Assembly: GCF_030409845.1 (NCBI RefSeq)
Contig: NZ_JAUFQQ010000003.1
Location: 1,550,001-1,614,000 of the forward strand
DNA length: 64,000 nucleotides
From: Flavobacterium branchiarum
Lineage (GTDB): Bacteria; Bacteroidota; Bacteroidia; Flavobacteriales; Flavobacteriaceae
Direction: 5' to 3'
The notes beneath the pieces are model-generated. The model did no database searches. It saw only the letters and a program-made list of their open reading frames with translations, and was not told the DNA's origin. The position numbers and the translations under genes were made by a program. This document shows positions 54,968 to 62,767 of the stretch, in pieces. Each line of letters begins with the position of its first letter. Position 1 is the first letter of the stretch.

Positions 54968-55063
54968 TTGGACACTCGAATTAAATATTTTAAAGAAACA
55001 GCAAGACGTGCATTGAAAAGATATAACGCCAATGAACAGCTTAAAATAGTACGAAGTGATTAA
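54968..55063 (+). other. Short open frame or coding remnant before the first secreted-protein gene
   Basis: A 31-codon frame without a normal ATG start reads DTRIKYFKETARRALKRYNA and ends EQLKIVRSD before TAA. The composition looks protein-like (basic, helical) and unlike the surrounding AT-rich sequence, but it matches no family I recognise. It may be a remnant of a lost gene. Confidence 0.25.
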
Positions 55064-55104
55064 TAATTATGTCCCAATTAAATTTAATAATGAATAGAAT
55101 TACA

Positions 55105-56232
55105 ATGAATTTAGAAAAAACAGTAAGAATAAAAACGGTAATAGTACTCTTTTTACTTGGAATCAATTTTTCGAGTTTTGCTCAGGAAAGAAGCTCAGGA
55201 ATTAATACTTTGACGCCCAATGCAGCTGCAGCTCTTGAGGTTTTTTCTACCTCCAAAGGATTTCTTCCTCCTAGACTCACAACAAATCAAAGAGATGCGA
55301 TTACTGTAAAACCTGCTGGATTGATGATTTATAACAGCGATATTAATTGCCTTGAATTTTGGAATGGGGTTAAATGGATTGAACAATGTTCTAGTTCAGA
55401 ATATCCTTTTTTTGGAGATTGCACTACTGGCTTGGTTAGCGGAGTATTTGGTAGAGGGGTAATAATGACTGATAAAAATACGCTTAGTGTTGCCGTTATG
55501 GCATCCGTGCTTGGGCCTTGGAGTTTTGTTTCTGATGTAATAAATGGAATATCTTTTAGTGGCAATGGCAGATTTACCACAACTGGAGTACAGAATATTA
55601 CTCTGAGAGCCTCGGGAACTGCACTTACAGATGGTGATTTTAAATTCACACTCATAAATGGCACCTCGGTTTGTTCTAAGGTTATTACTTTTTCTGCTCC
55701 TCCTCCTGAGCCAGATTTGACCCTAAATCGTACAGGTCTTAAATTACCATACAGTGCTAGTGGAACTGTTATGAACGGAACAGTTACTGAGTTACCCGTA
55801 AGTGCAACATTTAGTGATTTTTTTAATATACGTTCAACAACTATTCTTAATCCTTACTGTGGAATTATAATTAATGATACATGGACTCTTGGTCTTGTTG
55901 ATAAGTCATATATGACAATTAAATTTAATAGATTGGTTACTAATTTAAAGGTATTCCAAGTTTCAGTTGATCCTAAGGAAGTGGTTAGTTACGTATTAAA
56001 ACGTAATGGTACTGTAGTACCTGGAAAAATACAGATATCTACTGCCAACTACCCTAATTGTATTACTAATTTTACTGTTTCAGGCACAGAAATCACCTGT
56101 GATGTTGGTAGAGCCAGTGGTGTTGTTTACAACATTGGAGATGTCTGGTTTGATGAAATTGAAATTAAACATAATGGAGAGGGTGCTGGTTCTCGTTTTG
56201 GTTTTTATTTGGGAGCTGCCAAACAAGACTAA
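55105..56232 (+). CDS. Secreted protein of unknown function, paralogue A
   Basis: About 375 residues from MNLEKTVRIKTVIVLFLLG, with a signal peptide ending SSFAQ; ATGs at 55069 and 55090 are also in frame, but this start gives a normal signal and fits the paralogue at 57100. The N-terminal part (GINTLTPNAAAALEVFSTSKG, LPPRLTTNQRDAI, AGLMIYNSDINCLEFWNG) is a module common at the start of large flavobacterial surface proteins and resembles tail-fibre-type N-termini. A beta-rich middle (SVFG...GVQNITLRASGT) and a C-terminal domain with Cys pairs follow. There is no T9SS sorting domain. Function not known. Confidence 0.75.
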   Translation: MNLEKTVRIKTVIVLFLLGINFSSFAQERSSGINTLTPNAAAALEVFSTSKGFLPPRLTTNQRDAITVKPAGLMIYNSDINCLEFWNGVKWIEQCSSSEYPFFGDCTTGLVSGVFGRGVIMTDKNTLSVAVMASVLGPWSFVSDVINGISFSGNGRFTTTGVQNITLRASGTALTDGDFKFTLINGTSVCSKVITFSAPPPEPDLTLNRTGLKLPYSASGTVMNGTVTELPVSATFSDFFNIRSTTILNPYCGIIINDTWTLGLVDKSYMTIKFNRLVTNLKVFQVSVDPKEVVSYVLKRNGTVVPGKIQISTANYPNCITNFTVSGTEITCDVGRASGVVYNIGDVWFDEIEIKHNGEGAGSRFGFYLGAAKQD

Positions 56233-56430
56233 TTGGAGTTGAGCCTAAAGCTAAAGTTCTATATCAATTATTCTCAAAATCAGTAACAATTTAAAACAGC
56301 TTTTTTTTAGTTACAAATCCTTAAGGTAATTTTTGTTGTTTTTTTGTATGTTTTATTAAGTATGTTTGTTTTGCCTTTCGTGATGTTCTCAAGCTAAATA
56401 ATTAAATGTGTTAGGTTGTAATGATTTTGA

Positions 56431-56472
56431 ATGCTCAGTTTAACTTTATAAAGTTGGCTGGGCATTTTTTTT
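56431..56472 (+). terminator. Terminator, copy 2 of the GCCCAG family
   Basis: ATGCTCAG (56431-56438) and CTGGGCAT (56458-56465) with a G-U pair and internal pairing, then TTTTTTTT. It lies 200 nt after the stop codon. The gap to 57099 is AT-rich, has a TACTTTTG box at 56770-56777, and shows no gene. Confidence 0.8.
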
Positions 56473-57099
56473 GGAAATTTGTTTTACCAACTATAAATAT
56501 ACACTACAGGTTTTTATTATGATGTTTTTTTTTTAAATAAAGACTTATAAGTGGGGTTTTTTGCATTTATTACTACCTATTATCAACACCTATTTTGCTA
56601 TTTTTTAATTAATTATTTTTATTTTTTTTCTATTTATTAATAAAAAACAGAAAATGAAAAGGTACGTGCGTGTGTTTTATAGTCTTTATTATTAGGTGTT
56701 TAAGTTTAAAAAAACACCCTTGTGATAAATTGTGATATACAAAAGTGCTTCGAAATTATTGATTAAATATACTTTTGCAGATTTATTGATATAATTACTA
56801 CTGTTACATCCTAAGTCATGAGACATGCATAATTTATTATTTTATATTCTACAATTTAATAGCATAGTTTTAAAAATTCATGGCCTAATTAATTCTAATT
56901 TTTAGGATAATGACTAACAGAGTCTAATTAAGAATATTGATAATTCAGAAGCGCACAACTGCGTTTTTATGCATGAGAATAATTTTAGCAAAGGGATTAA
57001 GTGCTAAAATTTGATTAAATACAGTTGTTATGCTGAACTTAAGGTTTATGCTCGGGGTAACAATTATAAATGGTAATAATTTTAAAACTAAAAAAAAAA

Positions 57100-58230
57100 A
57101 TGAAAAGGACTTTTAAAAAAACGTTTAAAATAAAATTGTTGGTTTTTTTAATTCTAATTGGGGTAAATTTTTCGAGTTTTGCTCAAGAAAATAGTGTGGG
57201 AATAAATACCCTGACACCAAATACAGGTGCAGCCCTTGAGATATTTTCTACATCTAAAGGACTTCTTCCACCAAGGCTTACAACTATTCAAAGGGATGCA
57301 ATTAACCCAAAACCAGCAGGATTGATGGTTTATAACAGCGACCTTAATTGCCTTCAATACTGGAATGGAACCAAATGGATTGGACAATGTTCTAATTTAG
57401 GAAGTGGAGACTTTAAGGATTGCAGTACAGGGAAATTGAATGGGACGTATGCTGAGGGCGAAGTGATGACAGCTCTAAACACGCTTACTTTAACTGTTAT
57501 GGTAACAGAGGTAGGTCCATGGAATGTTTTTTCTGATGTAGTAAATGGAATTTCCTTTAGCGGAAATGGTACATTTAATGTAATAGGAGAGCAGAATGTT
57601 ACATTGACAGCAACTGGAACCCCAACTGCAGGCGGTGATTTTACATTTAAGCTTAATTTGGACACATCTGTCTGTACTAAGAGTATTACTTTTAAGAGCT
57701 CTCTTGCGCCAGATCTTTCAGCTAGTACTACAGGGCTTAAGTTGTTATATAAAAGTAATAATAGTAGTGTAAGCGGAGAAGTAAATGGACAGCTTGTGAC
57801 TGCTACATTTAGTAACTATACTAATATTCAAAACTACAACTCATCGGGTGGTCAATGTGGCGTTTCTTTAGCTGAAAATAGTTGGTGGATTGGTAGTGTT
57901 AATTCTTCTTCTATGACTATTAAATTTAACAAAACTGTAAGTAATTTTAAAGTGTTCCAAACCCATATTGATTTAGGAGAAGTAGTTAGTTACGTTTTAA
58001 AACTCAAAGGAGTTGTTGTATCAGGAAATATTGCTTTATCCACTGCTTACTCGCAAAATTGTAATACTGATTACACTGTTTCTGGTACACAAATAACCAA
58101 ATCTATTGGTTCTGCTCAGGGAGGTGCTCTTTACAATGTTGGTGAGGTTTGGTTTGACGAAATTATCATTTCTCATAATGGATTAGGCGGTGGTTCTATC
58201 CTTAATTTTTATTTAGGATTAGTGAAATAG
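57100..58230 (+). CDS. Secreted protein of unknown function, paralogue B
   Basis: About 376 residues from MKRTFKKTFKIKLLVFLILIG, signal peptide ending SSFAQ; an ATG at 57070 is in frame but would add a lysine-rich extension. It is similar to paralogue A over its whole length, e.g. INTLTPN.GAALE.FSTSKG, LPPRLTT.QRDAI, AGLM.YNSD.NCL..WNG, and near the end EVVSYVLK and VWFDEI.I.HNG. Both have the same order of modules. The pair arose by duplication and has since diverged strongly in the middle. Function not known; likely surface or outer-membrane location. Confidence 0.75.
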   Translation: MKRTFKKTFKIKLLVFLILIGVNFSSFAQENSVGINTLTPNTGAALEIFSTSKGLLPPRLTTIQRDAINPKPAGLMVYNSDLNCLQYWNGTKWIGQCSNLGSGDFKDCSTGKLNGTYAEGEVMTALNTLTLTVMVTEVGPWNVFSDVVNGISFSGNGTFNVIGEQNVTLTATGTPTAGGDFTFKLNLDTSVCTKSITFKSSLAPDLSASTTGLKLLYKSNNSSVSGEVNGQLVTATFSNYTNIQNYNSSGGQCGVSLAENSWWIGSVNSSSMTIKFNKTVSNFKVFQTHIDLGEVVSYVLKLKGVVVSGNIALSTAYSQNCNTDYTVSGTQITKSIGSAQGGALYNVGEVWFDEIIISHNGLGGGSILNFYLGLVK

Positions 58231-58394
58231 ATTTAATAATACCTTTTCCATTATTAGTATATCGACTATAAAACCAATTGGTAAGGAAAAGGTATGATGT
58301 TTGTTTAATTTCTTATAAATTTTTTAATAAAAGAAATAACAGCTGTAATTTTTTTAGTTTAATCTATAAATTGAGCTCAAGTTTAAAAATATTT

Positions 58395-58434
58395 TGCCCA
58401 GTCCAATATAATAAAGGACTGGGCATTTTGTTTT
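58395..58434 (+). terminator. Terminator, copy 3 of the GCCCAG family
   Basis: TGCCCAGTCC (58395-58404) and GGACTGGGCA (58416-58425) form a perfect 10-bp stem followed by TTTTGTTTTG. It stands between paralogue B and the MFS gene. Confidence 0.85.
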
Positions 58435-58449
58435 GTTAAAACAAATTAA

Positions 58450-58485
58450 TTTGCATAAATCTGCAAATTCGCATAATATTGCAAA
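58450..58485 (+). promoter_or_regulatory. Two abutting 18-bp dyads directly before the MFS start codon
   Basis: TTTGCA-TAAATC-TGCAAA (58450-58467) is a perfect dyad and TTCGCA-TAATAT-TGCAAA (58468-58485) a near-perfect one; they touch, and the ATG begins at 58486. The sites would cover the transcription start and leader, so a repressor is expected. The same layout is found at 52657 and 62377. Confidence 0.7.
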
Positions 58486-59676
58486 ATGAAAAAATTAAAT
58501 TTGAAAGAGATAACCTCTAGATCTATAGTAGGTATCAGAAGTATTTATTTTGTTTGTGGTTTAGGTCTCTCTAGTTGGGCACCTTTAGTCCCTTTTGCAA
58601 AGGAGCGTTTGGCACTTGATGAAGCTGGACTAGGGCTTTTATTATTACTATTAGGAACAGGAGCAATTATAATGATGCCAATTTCTGGTATCTTAGGACA
58701 GCGTTATGGAAATAGAATTGTCATAGCATCTTCAGCATTATTATTCTCGCTTGCGTTGCCTTTTTTAGCATTTTTAGATTCTCCATTACTAATGGGGTTA
58801 AGTTTATTCTTATTTGGAGCTGGAGTTGGTACTGTTGATGTAGCCATGAATTCTATGGGAGTACATATACAGAACTTACACAGCAGACCTGTTATGTCCT
58901 CTTTTCACGGACTTTTTAGTTTAGGTGGCTTGTTTGGTTCTATTGGAGTAGGATTTTTAATGAAAATGGGGTTAGAGCCGTTGTTTGCTGCAATATGCAT
59001 TTCTATTTTGGTTATGGTAACTATCGTATTACAGTATAATAAACTTTTTGATAGCGCAACAGAAAAAGAAACAGCAAATGAAAATGATGATTCAGAAGAA
59101 CTTTTACAAAATGTAAGTTCATCATGGTGGCATCGAGGAGTAATTTTCTTTGGAATATTATGCTTCATTGTCTTTATGGTAGAAGGTGCTGTATTAGATT
59201 GGAGTGCACTTTACTTGCGTGAAAATAGAGGAATTGATGAGGTTTGGGCTGGGTTAGGTTTCGCAACATTCTCGGTTGCAATGGCAATTATGAGACTTTT
59301 TGGTGATGGTATTGTTGAAAAATACAATAGTAAAGTAGTTGTAACTGGTGGTTCATTAATTGCTGCTTCGGGGCTACTACTTGTTATCACAGCTCCTGTT
59401 TTGTCTATTTCATTACTTGGATTTTTTATTCTAGGCTGTGGAGCGGCAAATATTGTTCCTGTGTTTTTTAATGAAGCAGGTAAGTTAAAAGGGATTCCAA
59501 CATCTATAGCGGTGAGCGCAATTAGTACCTTGGGCTATTCGGGTATGCTGTTAGGTCCTGTTGGTGTTGGGTTTTTGGCGCAAGTTTCATCACTTGCAAT
59601 TGCATTTGCAGTTGCCACTACCTTGTTGGCTACAGTTGGAATCTTGTATTTGTGGTATGTGTCAACTAGAAAGTAA
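58486..59676 (+). CDS. MFS transporter, YbjJ-like
   Basis: 396 residues with 12 predicted membrane segments. It has the YbjJ/FucP-branch look: FVCGLGLSSWAPLVPFAKERLAL at the first helix, GILGQRYGNRIVI as the MFS loop, GVGTVDVAMNSMGVHIQ, and MSSFHGLFSLGGLFGSIGVG. Substrate unknown, probably a sugar or sugar derivative. In E. coli ybjJ sits beside ybjI, a HAD phosphatase gene; here a HAD gene with the same operator motif lies 2 kb away together with a DeoR regulator, so a shared regulon is probable. The start follows directly on the operator dyads. Confidence 0.85.
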   Translation: MKKLNLKEITSRSIVGIRSIYFVCGLGLSSWAPLVPFAKERLALDEAGLGLLLLLLGTGAIIMMPISGILGQRYGNRIVIASSALLFSLALPFLAFLDSPLLMGLSLFLFGAGVGTVDVAMNSMGVHIQNLHSRPVMSSFHGLFSLGGLFGSIGVGFLMKMGLEPLFAAICISILVMVTIVLQYNKLFDSATEKETANENDDSEELLQNVSSSWWHRGVIFFGILCFIVFMVEGAVLDWSALYLRENRGIDEVWAGLGFATFSVAMAIMRLFGDGIVEKYNSKVVVTGGSLIAASGLLLVITAPVLSISLLGFFILGCGAANIVPVFFNEAGKLKGIPTSIAVSAISTLGYSGMLLGPVGVGFLAQVSSLAIAFAVATTLLATVGILYLWYVSTRK

Positions 59677-59689
59677 TTAAGAATCTCGG

Positions 59690-59745
59690 TTTCAGTTTTC
59701 AGTCTCAGTCTCGGTTTTCAGTCTCAGTTACAGTTTTCAGTTTCT
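59690..59745. repeat. CAGTTTTCAGTCTC microsatellite-like tract, left copy
   Basis: Alternating TTTTCAGTCTCAG and CAGTTTCAG words. A longer tract of the same words is at 60362-60475. Both precede the direct repeat flanking the cold-shock gene. Any open frame inside is an artefact. Confidence 0.7.
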
Positions 59746-59968
59746 CCAATTTTGTCTTTCTGAGGTACGAAGAATCTCTTCAAGTGGCTAACATAAAACA
59801 GTTTTTAGAATCCTGTATTACCACAATCTTGTCTTTCTGATGCACGAAGACCCGAGCGACTGCGAACAGACGAAGTAATCTCTTCAAGTAGCTCGACAAT
59901 CGAGGAATACTTTGTGTTAGTTTCTCGTGGAGGTTCTTCCTTCGTTAGAAAGTCAAGATTGTGGTTAA
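59741..59968. repeat. Left 230-bp direct repeat beside cspA
   Basis: It is nearly identical to 60473-60702 in the same direction. The right part (59821-59964) has inverted ends, CCACAATCTTGTCTTTCTGA and TTCGTTAGAAAGTCAAG...TGTGG, giving a MITE-like outline of 144 bp with imperfect terminal inverted repeats of about 27 bp. Confidence 0.8.
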
Positions 59969-60015
59969 AAAAAAACGAAAAATAAAACTAGCAAATGGAA
60001 TTTGTATAAACAAAA

Positions 60016-60040
60016 AAAGCACCTACAGGGTAGGTGCTTT
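60016..60040 (-). terminator. Terminator of the cold-shock gene
   Basis: AAAGCACCTAC and GTAGGTGCTTT form an 11-bp perfect stem with a 3-nt loop. Read on the minus strand it is followed by a T run and lies 20 nt after the stop codon. Confidence 0.88.
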
Positions 60041-60060
60041 ATAACAAAATATATAGGATG

Positions 60061-60252
60061 TTAAGCTATTACAACGTTTGTTGCGTTTGGTCCTTTGCGA
60101 CCCTCTTCAATATCGTAACGTACTACATCGTTCTCACGAATGTTTTCCGATAATCCTGAAACATGAACAAAGATTTCACTTCCACCATCATTAGGTGTTA
60201 TAAATCCGAAACCTTTTTCTTCATTGAAGAATTTTACTGTACCTTCTTGCAT
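60061..60252 (-). CDS. cspA: Cold-shock protein (CspA family)
   Basis: 63 residues, a single OB-fold cold-shock domain. The RNA-binding motifs RNP1 (KGFGFIT) and RNP2 (IFVHVSGL) are present, and the protein begins MQEGTVKFFNEEKGFGFI. It acts as an RNA chaperone. It has its own promoter and terminator. The predicted leader is only about 16 nt, unlike the long thermosensing leaders of enterobacterial cspA. The unit is flanked by 230-bp direct repeats. Confidence 0.96.
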   Translation of the reverse strand: MQEGTVKFFNEEKGFGFITPNDGGSEIFVHVSGLSENIRENDVVRYDIEEGRKGPNATNVVIA

Positions 60253-60274
60253 TTTTTAAATAAATTAATTTATG

Positions 60275-60282
60275 CAAAGATA
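60275..60282 (-). promoter_or_regulatory. -7 box TATCTTTG for cspA
   Basis: Minus-strand TATCTTTG fits TAnnTTTG and lies 22 nt ahead of the ATG. No -33 TTG was seen at the normal distance. Confidence 0.55.
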
Positions 60283-60361
60283 TACTATTAAATCCTAAAA
60301 TTTACTTAAAAAAAAGATTGATTTTTTGCATTATCAATAAAATAATCTTAAAAATGTTCTG

Positions 60362-60475
60362 AGATTCAGTCACAGTCTCAGTCACAGTCTTGGTTTTCAG
60401 TCTCAGTTTTCAGTTTTCAGTCTCAGTTTCAGTTTTCAGTCGCAGTTTTCAGTCTCAGTTTTCAGTTTTCAGTCT
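60362..60475. repeat. CAGTTTTCAGTCTC microsatellite-like tract, right copy
   Basis: About 115 nt built from CAGTCTCAG, CAGTTTTCAG and CAGTCACAG words, directly before the right direct repeat. A 60-codon frame starting at 60390 is an artefact of this repeat. Confidence 0.75.
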
Positions 60476-60702
60476 CTCCAATTTTGTCTTTCTGAGGTAC
60501 GAAGAATCTCTTCAAGTGGCTAACATAAAACAGTTTTTAGAATCCTGTATTACCACAATCTTGTCTTTCTGAGGTACGAAGACCCGAGCGACTGCGAACA
60601 GACGAAGTAATCTCTTCAAGTGACTCGACAATTGAGGAATACTTTGTGTAAGTTTCTCGTGGAGGTTCTTCCTTCGTCAGAAAGACAAGATTGTGGTTAA
60701 AA
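60473..60702. repeat. Right 230-bp direct repeat beside cspA, with inverted ends
   Basis: It matches 59741-59968 with only a few differences. Inner element 60553-60696 begins CCACAATCTTGTCTTTCTGA and ends TCAGAAAGACAAGATTGTGG, a 20-bp perfect terminal inverted repeat. Confidence 0.85.
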
Positions 60703-60711
60703 AATTCCGTT

Positions 60712-60840
60712 AGCTATCGGAATAGAATTGATAATCAAAGATGATTTTGAGAAAAAAAATTTTTTCGCATAGCTTATGCGGTTTATTTTAAGTGAAACGT
60801 CTTACTAGCCTTAGAAAAGCTATGTGTCTATGTGTTGAAA
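60712..60840. repeat. Truncated AACACATAG-type palindrome
   Basis: It shares TTCGCATAGCTTATG and AAGTGAAACGTCTT and the right arm CTATGTGTCTATGTGTT with the copy at 46065-46211, but the left arm is missing where it joins the preceding repeat. Confidence 0.6.
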
Positions 60841-60902
60841 TATTTACAGAAAATAGGTTAATTAAGTGATTTAAATAAAGAAGTATTCATAGCAAAGTAA
60901 TG

Positions 60903-61652
60903 TTAAACCAATTTGGTCGATGCATTTCTATAAGAATCCAATTTGGGGTCATTACTGGCTAATTCGGTGATAAGAATCTCAATTTCTTCCATCGGGCAAA
61001 TCTTATAAGGTTCTGCTTGGTCCATTTTTTCTAAAAGCGCCAGTGCAATACTTTTTTTGGAAGCTTTGTGCATTGCCGTTTTTACATCACCATCATTCTT
61101 GTAAGTAGCCGTTACCCCAAATTTACTATCTACAGCACAAGTTCCGAGGAAATAGACATCGGCAACATAGTTTTTAATTTCATCGCACGTTTTAGCTCCT
61201 TCAGTAGTTTGAGTTTGTGGATTATAACTCCCGCCTAAAAGCACTAAATTAATGTTCTTATGATTGGCTAGTATAGGAACAATAGAAATATTATTTGTAA
61301 TAATAGTTAAACTTGTAGTAACAGGAATTTTTGCTGCAATGCTACAATTTGTAGTACCACCATCCATAAACAAAGTTTGTCCATGATGAATAAATTGCTG
61401 TGCTTTTAAAGCAATGATTTGTTTTTTATCAGTAAGATAATTTGCGCGATCAACAAAACTCAAAGGGTTTTTTTCAACAGGAATTGCACCGCCTCTTACT
61501 TTAGATAATAGTCCGTTATTATGTAGGGCTTCAATATCTCTGCGTACAGTATCTTCCGAAACTTTTAATTCTAGAGAGAGGATTTCGTAAGATACCTTAC
61601 CTTTTGAAGCAAGGATATGGAGTATTTTATCAAAACGTTCTTCTTTTAACAT
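60903..61652 (-). CDS. DeoR/GlpR-family transcriptional regulator
   Basis: 249 residues. N-terminal DeoR helix-turn-helix (VSYEILSLELKVSEDTVRRDIEALHNNGLLSKVRGGA) and C-terminal DeoR sensor domain with FMDGGTTNCSIA, VLLGGSYNPQTQTTEG and FLGTCAVDSKFGVT. Members sense phosphorylated sugars and act as repressors. It is 33 nt behind the HAD gene, in one operon, and is the best candidate to bind the dyad upstream of that operon and of the MFS gene. Confidence 0.9.
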   Translation of the reverse strand: MLKEERFDKILHILASKGKVSYEILSLELKVSEDTVRRDIEALHNNGLLSKVRGGAIPVEKNPLSFVDRANYLTDKKQIIALKAQQFIHHGQTLFMDGGTTNCSIAAKIPVTTSLTIITNNISIVPILANHKNINLVLLGGSYNPQTQTTEGAKTCDEIKNYVADVYFLGTCAVDSKFGVTATYKNDGDVKTAMHKASKKSIALALLEKMDQAEPYKICPMEEIEILITELASNDPKLDSYRNASTKLV

Positions 61653-61685
61653 AATGGAGTATTGAGCTTACAAATATAACATTCT

Positions 61686-62327
61686 TTACCCTATTTCAAC
61701 AAGTTCATATAACTCATTAATATCCTCATAAAATAAGGTGTTCAGATTGGTTTCTACGTTAGGTAAGTGTGTTATTGCTGCCATAGTAAAACCATGTTGC
61801 TCCATAGTTATAAGATCATCGGGACGGTCTTTAATTACAAGCGTTCCAAAAGGAGAAAATCCCTTGGAGGAAGTAATCTGTAGTGCAGTAGTGCCATAAG
61901 AGTTTTTTATGTCTGCAAGAATCTGGACTTCTTTAAAAAAAGGATGTAACTCTGTGAGGTTAAGATTTTTTATAACAACATCATAATTCAGTTTTGTAAC
62001 TAAACAATATGGAACTTGTAAGCTGTTTATGAATTTTTTTACACCAGGATTTGATTCTAATCCCGAGTTTATCTCAGACTCCAGACATTCTTCTAGATAA
62101 GATTCACAAAATTTAGTATTGCATATTTCTTCGAGTATAGGAATACATTTTTTTAGTGATTTACCGCCAAAATAGTTGATAGCCAAATCGGGGTCGAGAT
62201 TTTTTCCTTTGTTCTCAATAGTATCCAATAGTATCGATATTAGTATGGTATCTGAATTAATTAGAATATTATCGCAATCAAAAATCACAAACTTAATAGG
62301 ATTTGTTTTTTTAACTATTTTGGACAT
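61686..62327 (-). CDS. HAD-superfamily phosphatase-like protein with altered motifs
   Basis: 213 residues with a beta-phosphoglucomutase/phosphatase-type HAD fold. Motif I is FDCDNILINSD (D17, D19) with N20 where Gly is usual. Motif II is LVTK, motif III is near FFKEVQ, and motif IV is LVIKDRPDDL in place of the usual EDSxxG. The Asp pair of motif I is kept, so activity is possible, but several neighbouring residues deviate from active sugar phosphatases. First gene of an operon with the DeoR regulator. A metabolite-sensing or sugar-phosphate role is inferred only from context. Confidence 0.78.
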   Translation of the reverse strand: MSKIVKKTNPIKFVIFDCDNILINSDTILISILLDTIENKGKNLDPDLAINYFGGKSLKKCIPILEEICNTKFCESYLEECLESEINSGLESNPGVKKFINSLQVPYCLVTKLNYDVVIKNLNLTELHPFFKEVQILADIKNSYGTTALQITSSKGFSPFGTLVIKDRPDDLITMEQHGFTMAAITHLPNVETNLNTLFYEDINELYELVEIG

Positions 62328-62376
62328 AAAATTTCATTTTTTTCTATAATTGGAATAGTTAACAGGATAAAATAAT

Positions 62377-62412
62377 TATGCTAAAATAGGCAAATTTGCA
62401 TAATTTTGCAAA
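62377..62412 (-). promoter_or_regulatory. Tandem dyad operator of the HAD/DeoR operon
   Basis: TTTGCA-TAATTT-TGCAAA (62395-62412) is a perfect dyad; the 18 nt next to it (62377-62394, TATGCT-AAAATA-GGCAAA) is a degenerate second copy. The site is 50-85 nt ahead of the HAD start. On the minus strand AATATTTG abuts it, one base off the -7 consensus. The remaining gap to 62767 is AT-rich with no gene seen. Confidence 0.65.
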
Positions 62413-62767
62413 TATTTAAAAATGAAAAATAATAATTTGAAGCTTACGTTATCTAGTTGACTTTATTGTAGATAGCAAATAGGTTTTGTGGAGGAAAGAT
62501 CTTTAAAAATAAATTTGAAGCTAGCTTTTAGGAGGACACAATTATTAAATCTAAAATTTTAATGTTATTTAATTTACTTGTATTTAATACGATGTATTTG
62601 TAAGTAAAAAAGCCAATACGTTATGAAAATCGTAGTTTAAAAAAAAACATAAATTGATATTATTGTAAAATATGCTATATTTCGAAAGTTTTTAATAAGG
62701 ATAAAGTTTTATCTTACAACGAACCACTCCTGTTTAAATTTCACTCAAAAAAAAGTAATTATTCTTT

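Noticed and set aside
60390..60572. 60-codon plus-strand frame rich in Ser, Val and Phe
   Set aside because: It is made of the CAGTTTTCAGTCTC tract and the beginning of the direct repeat.
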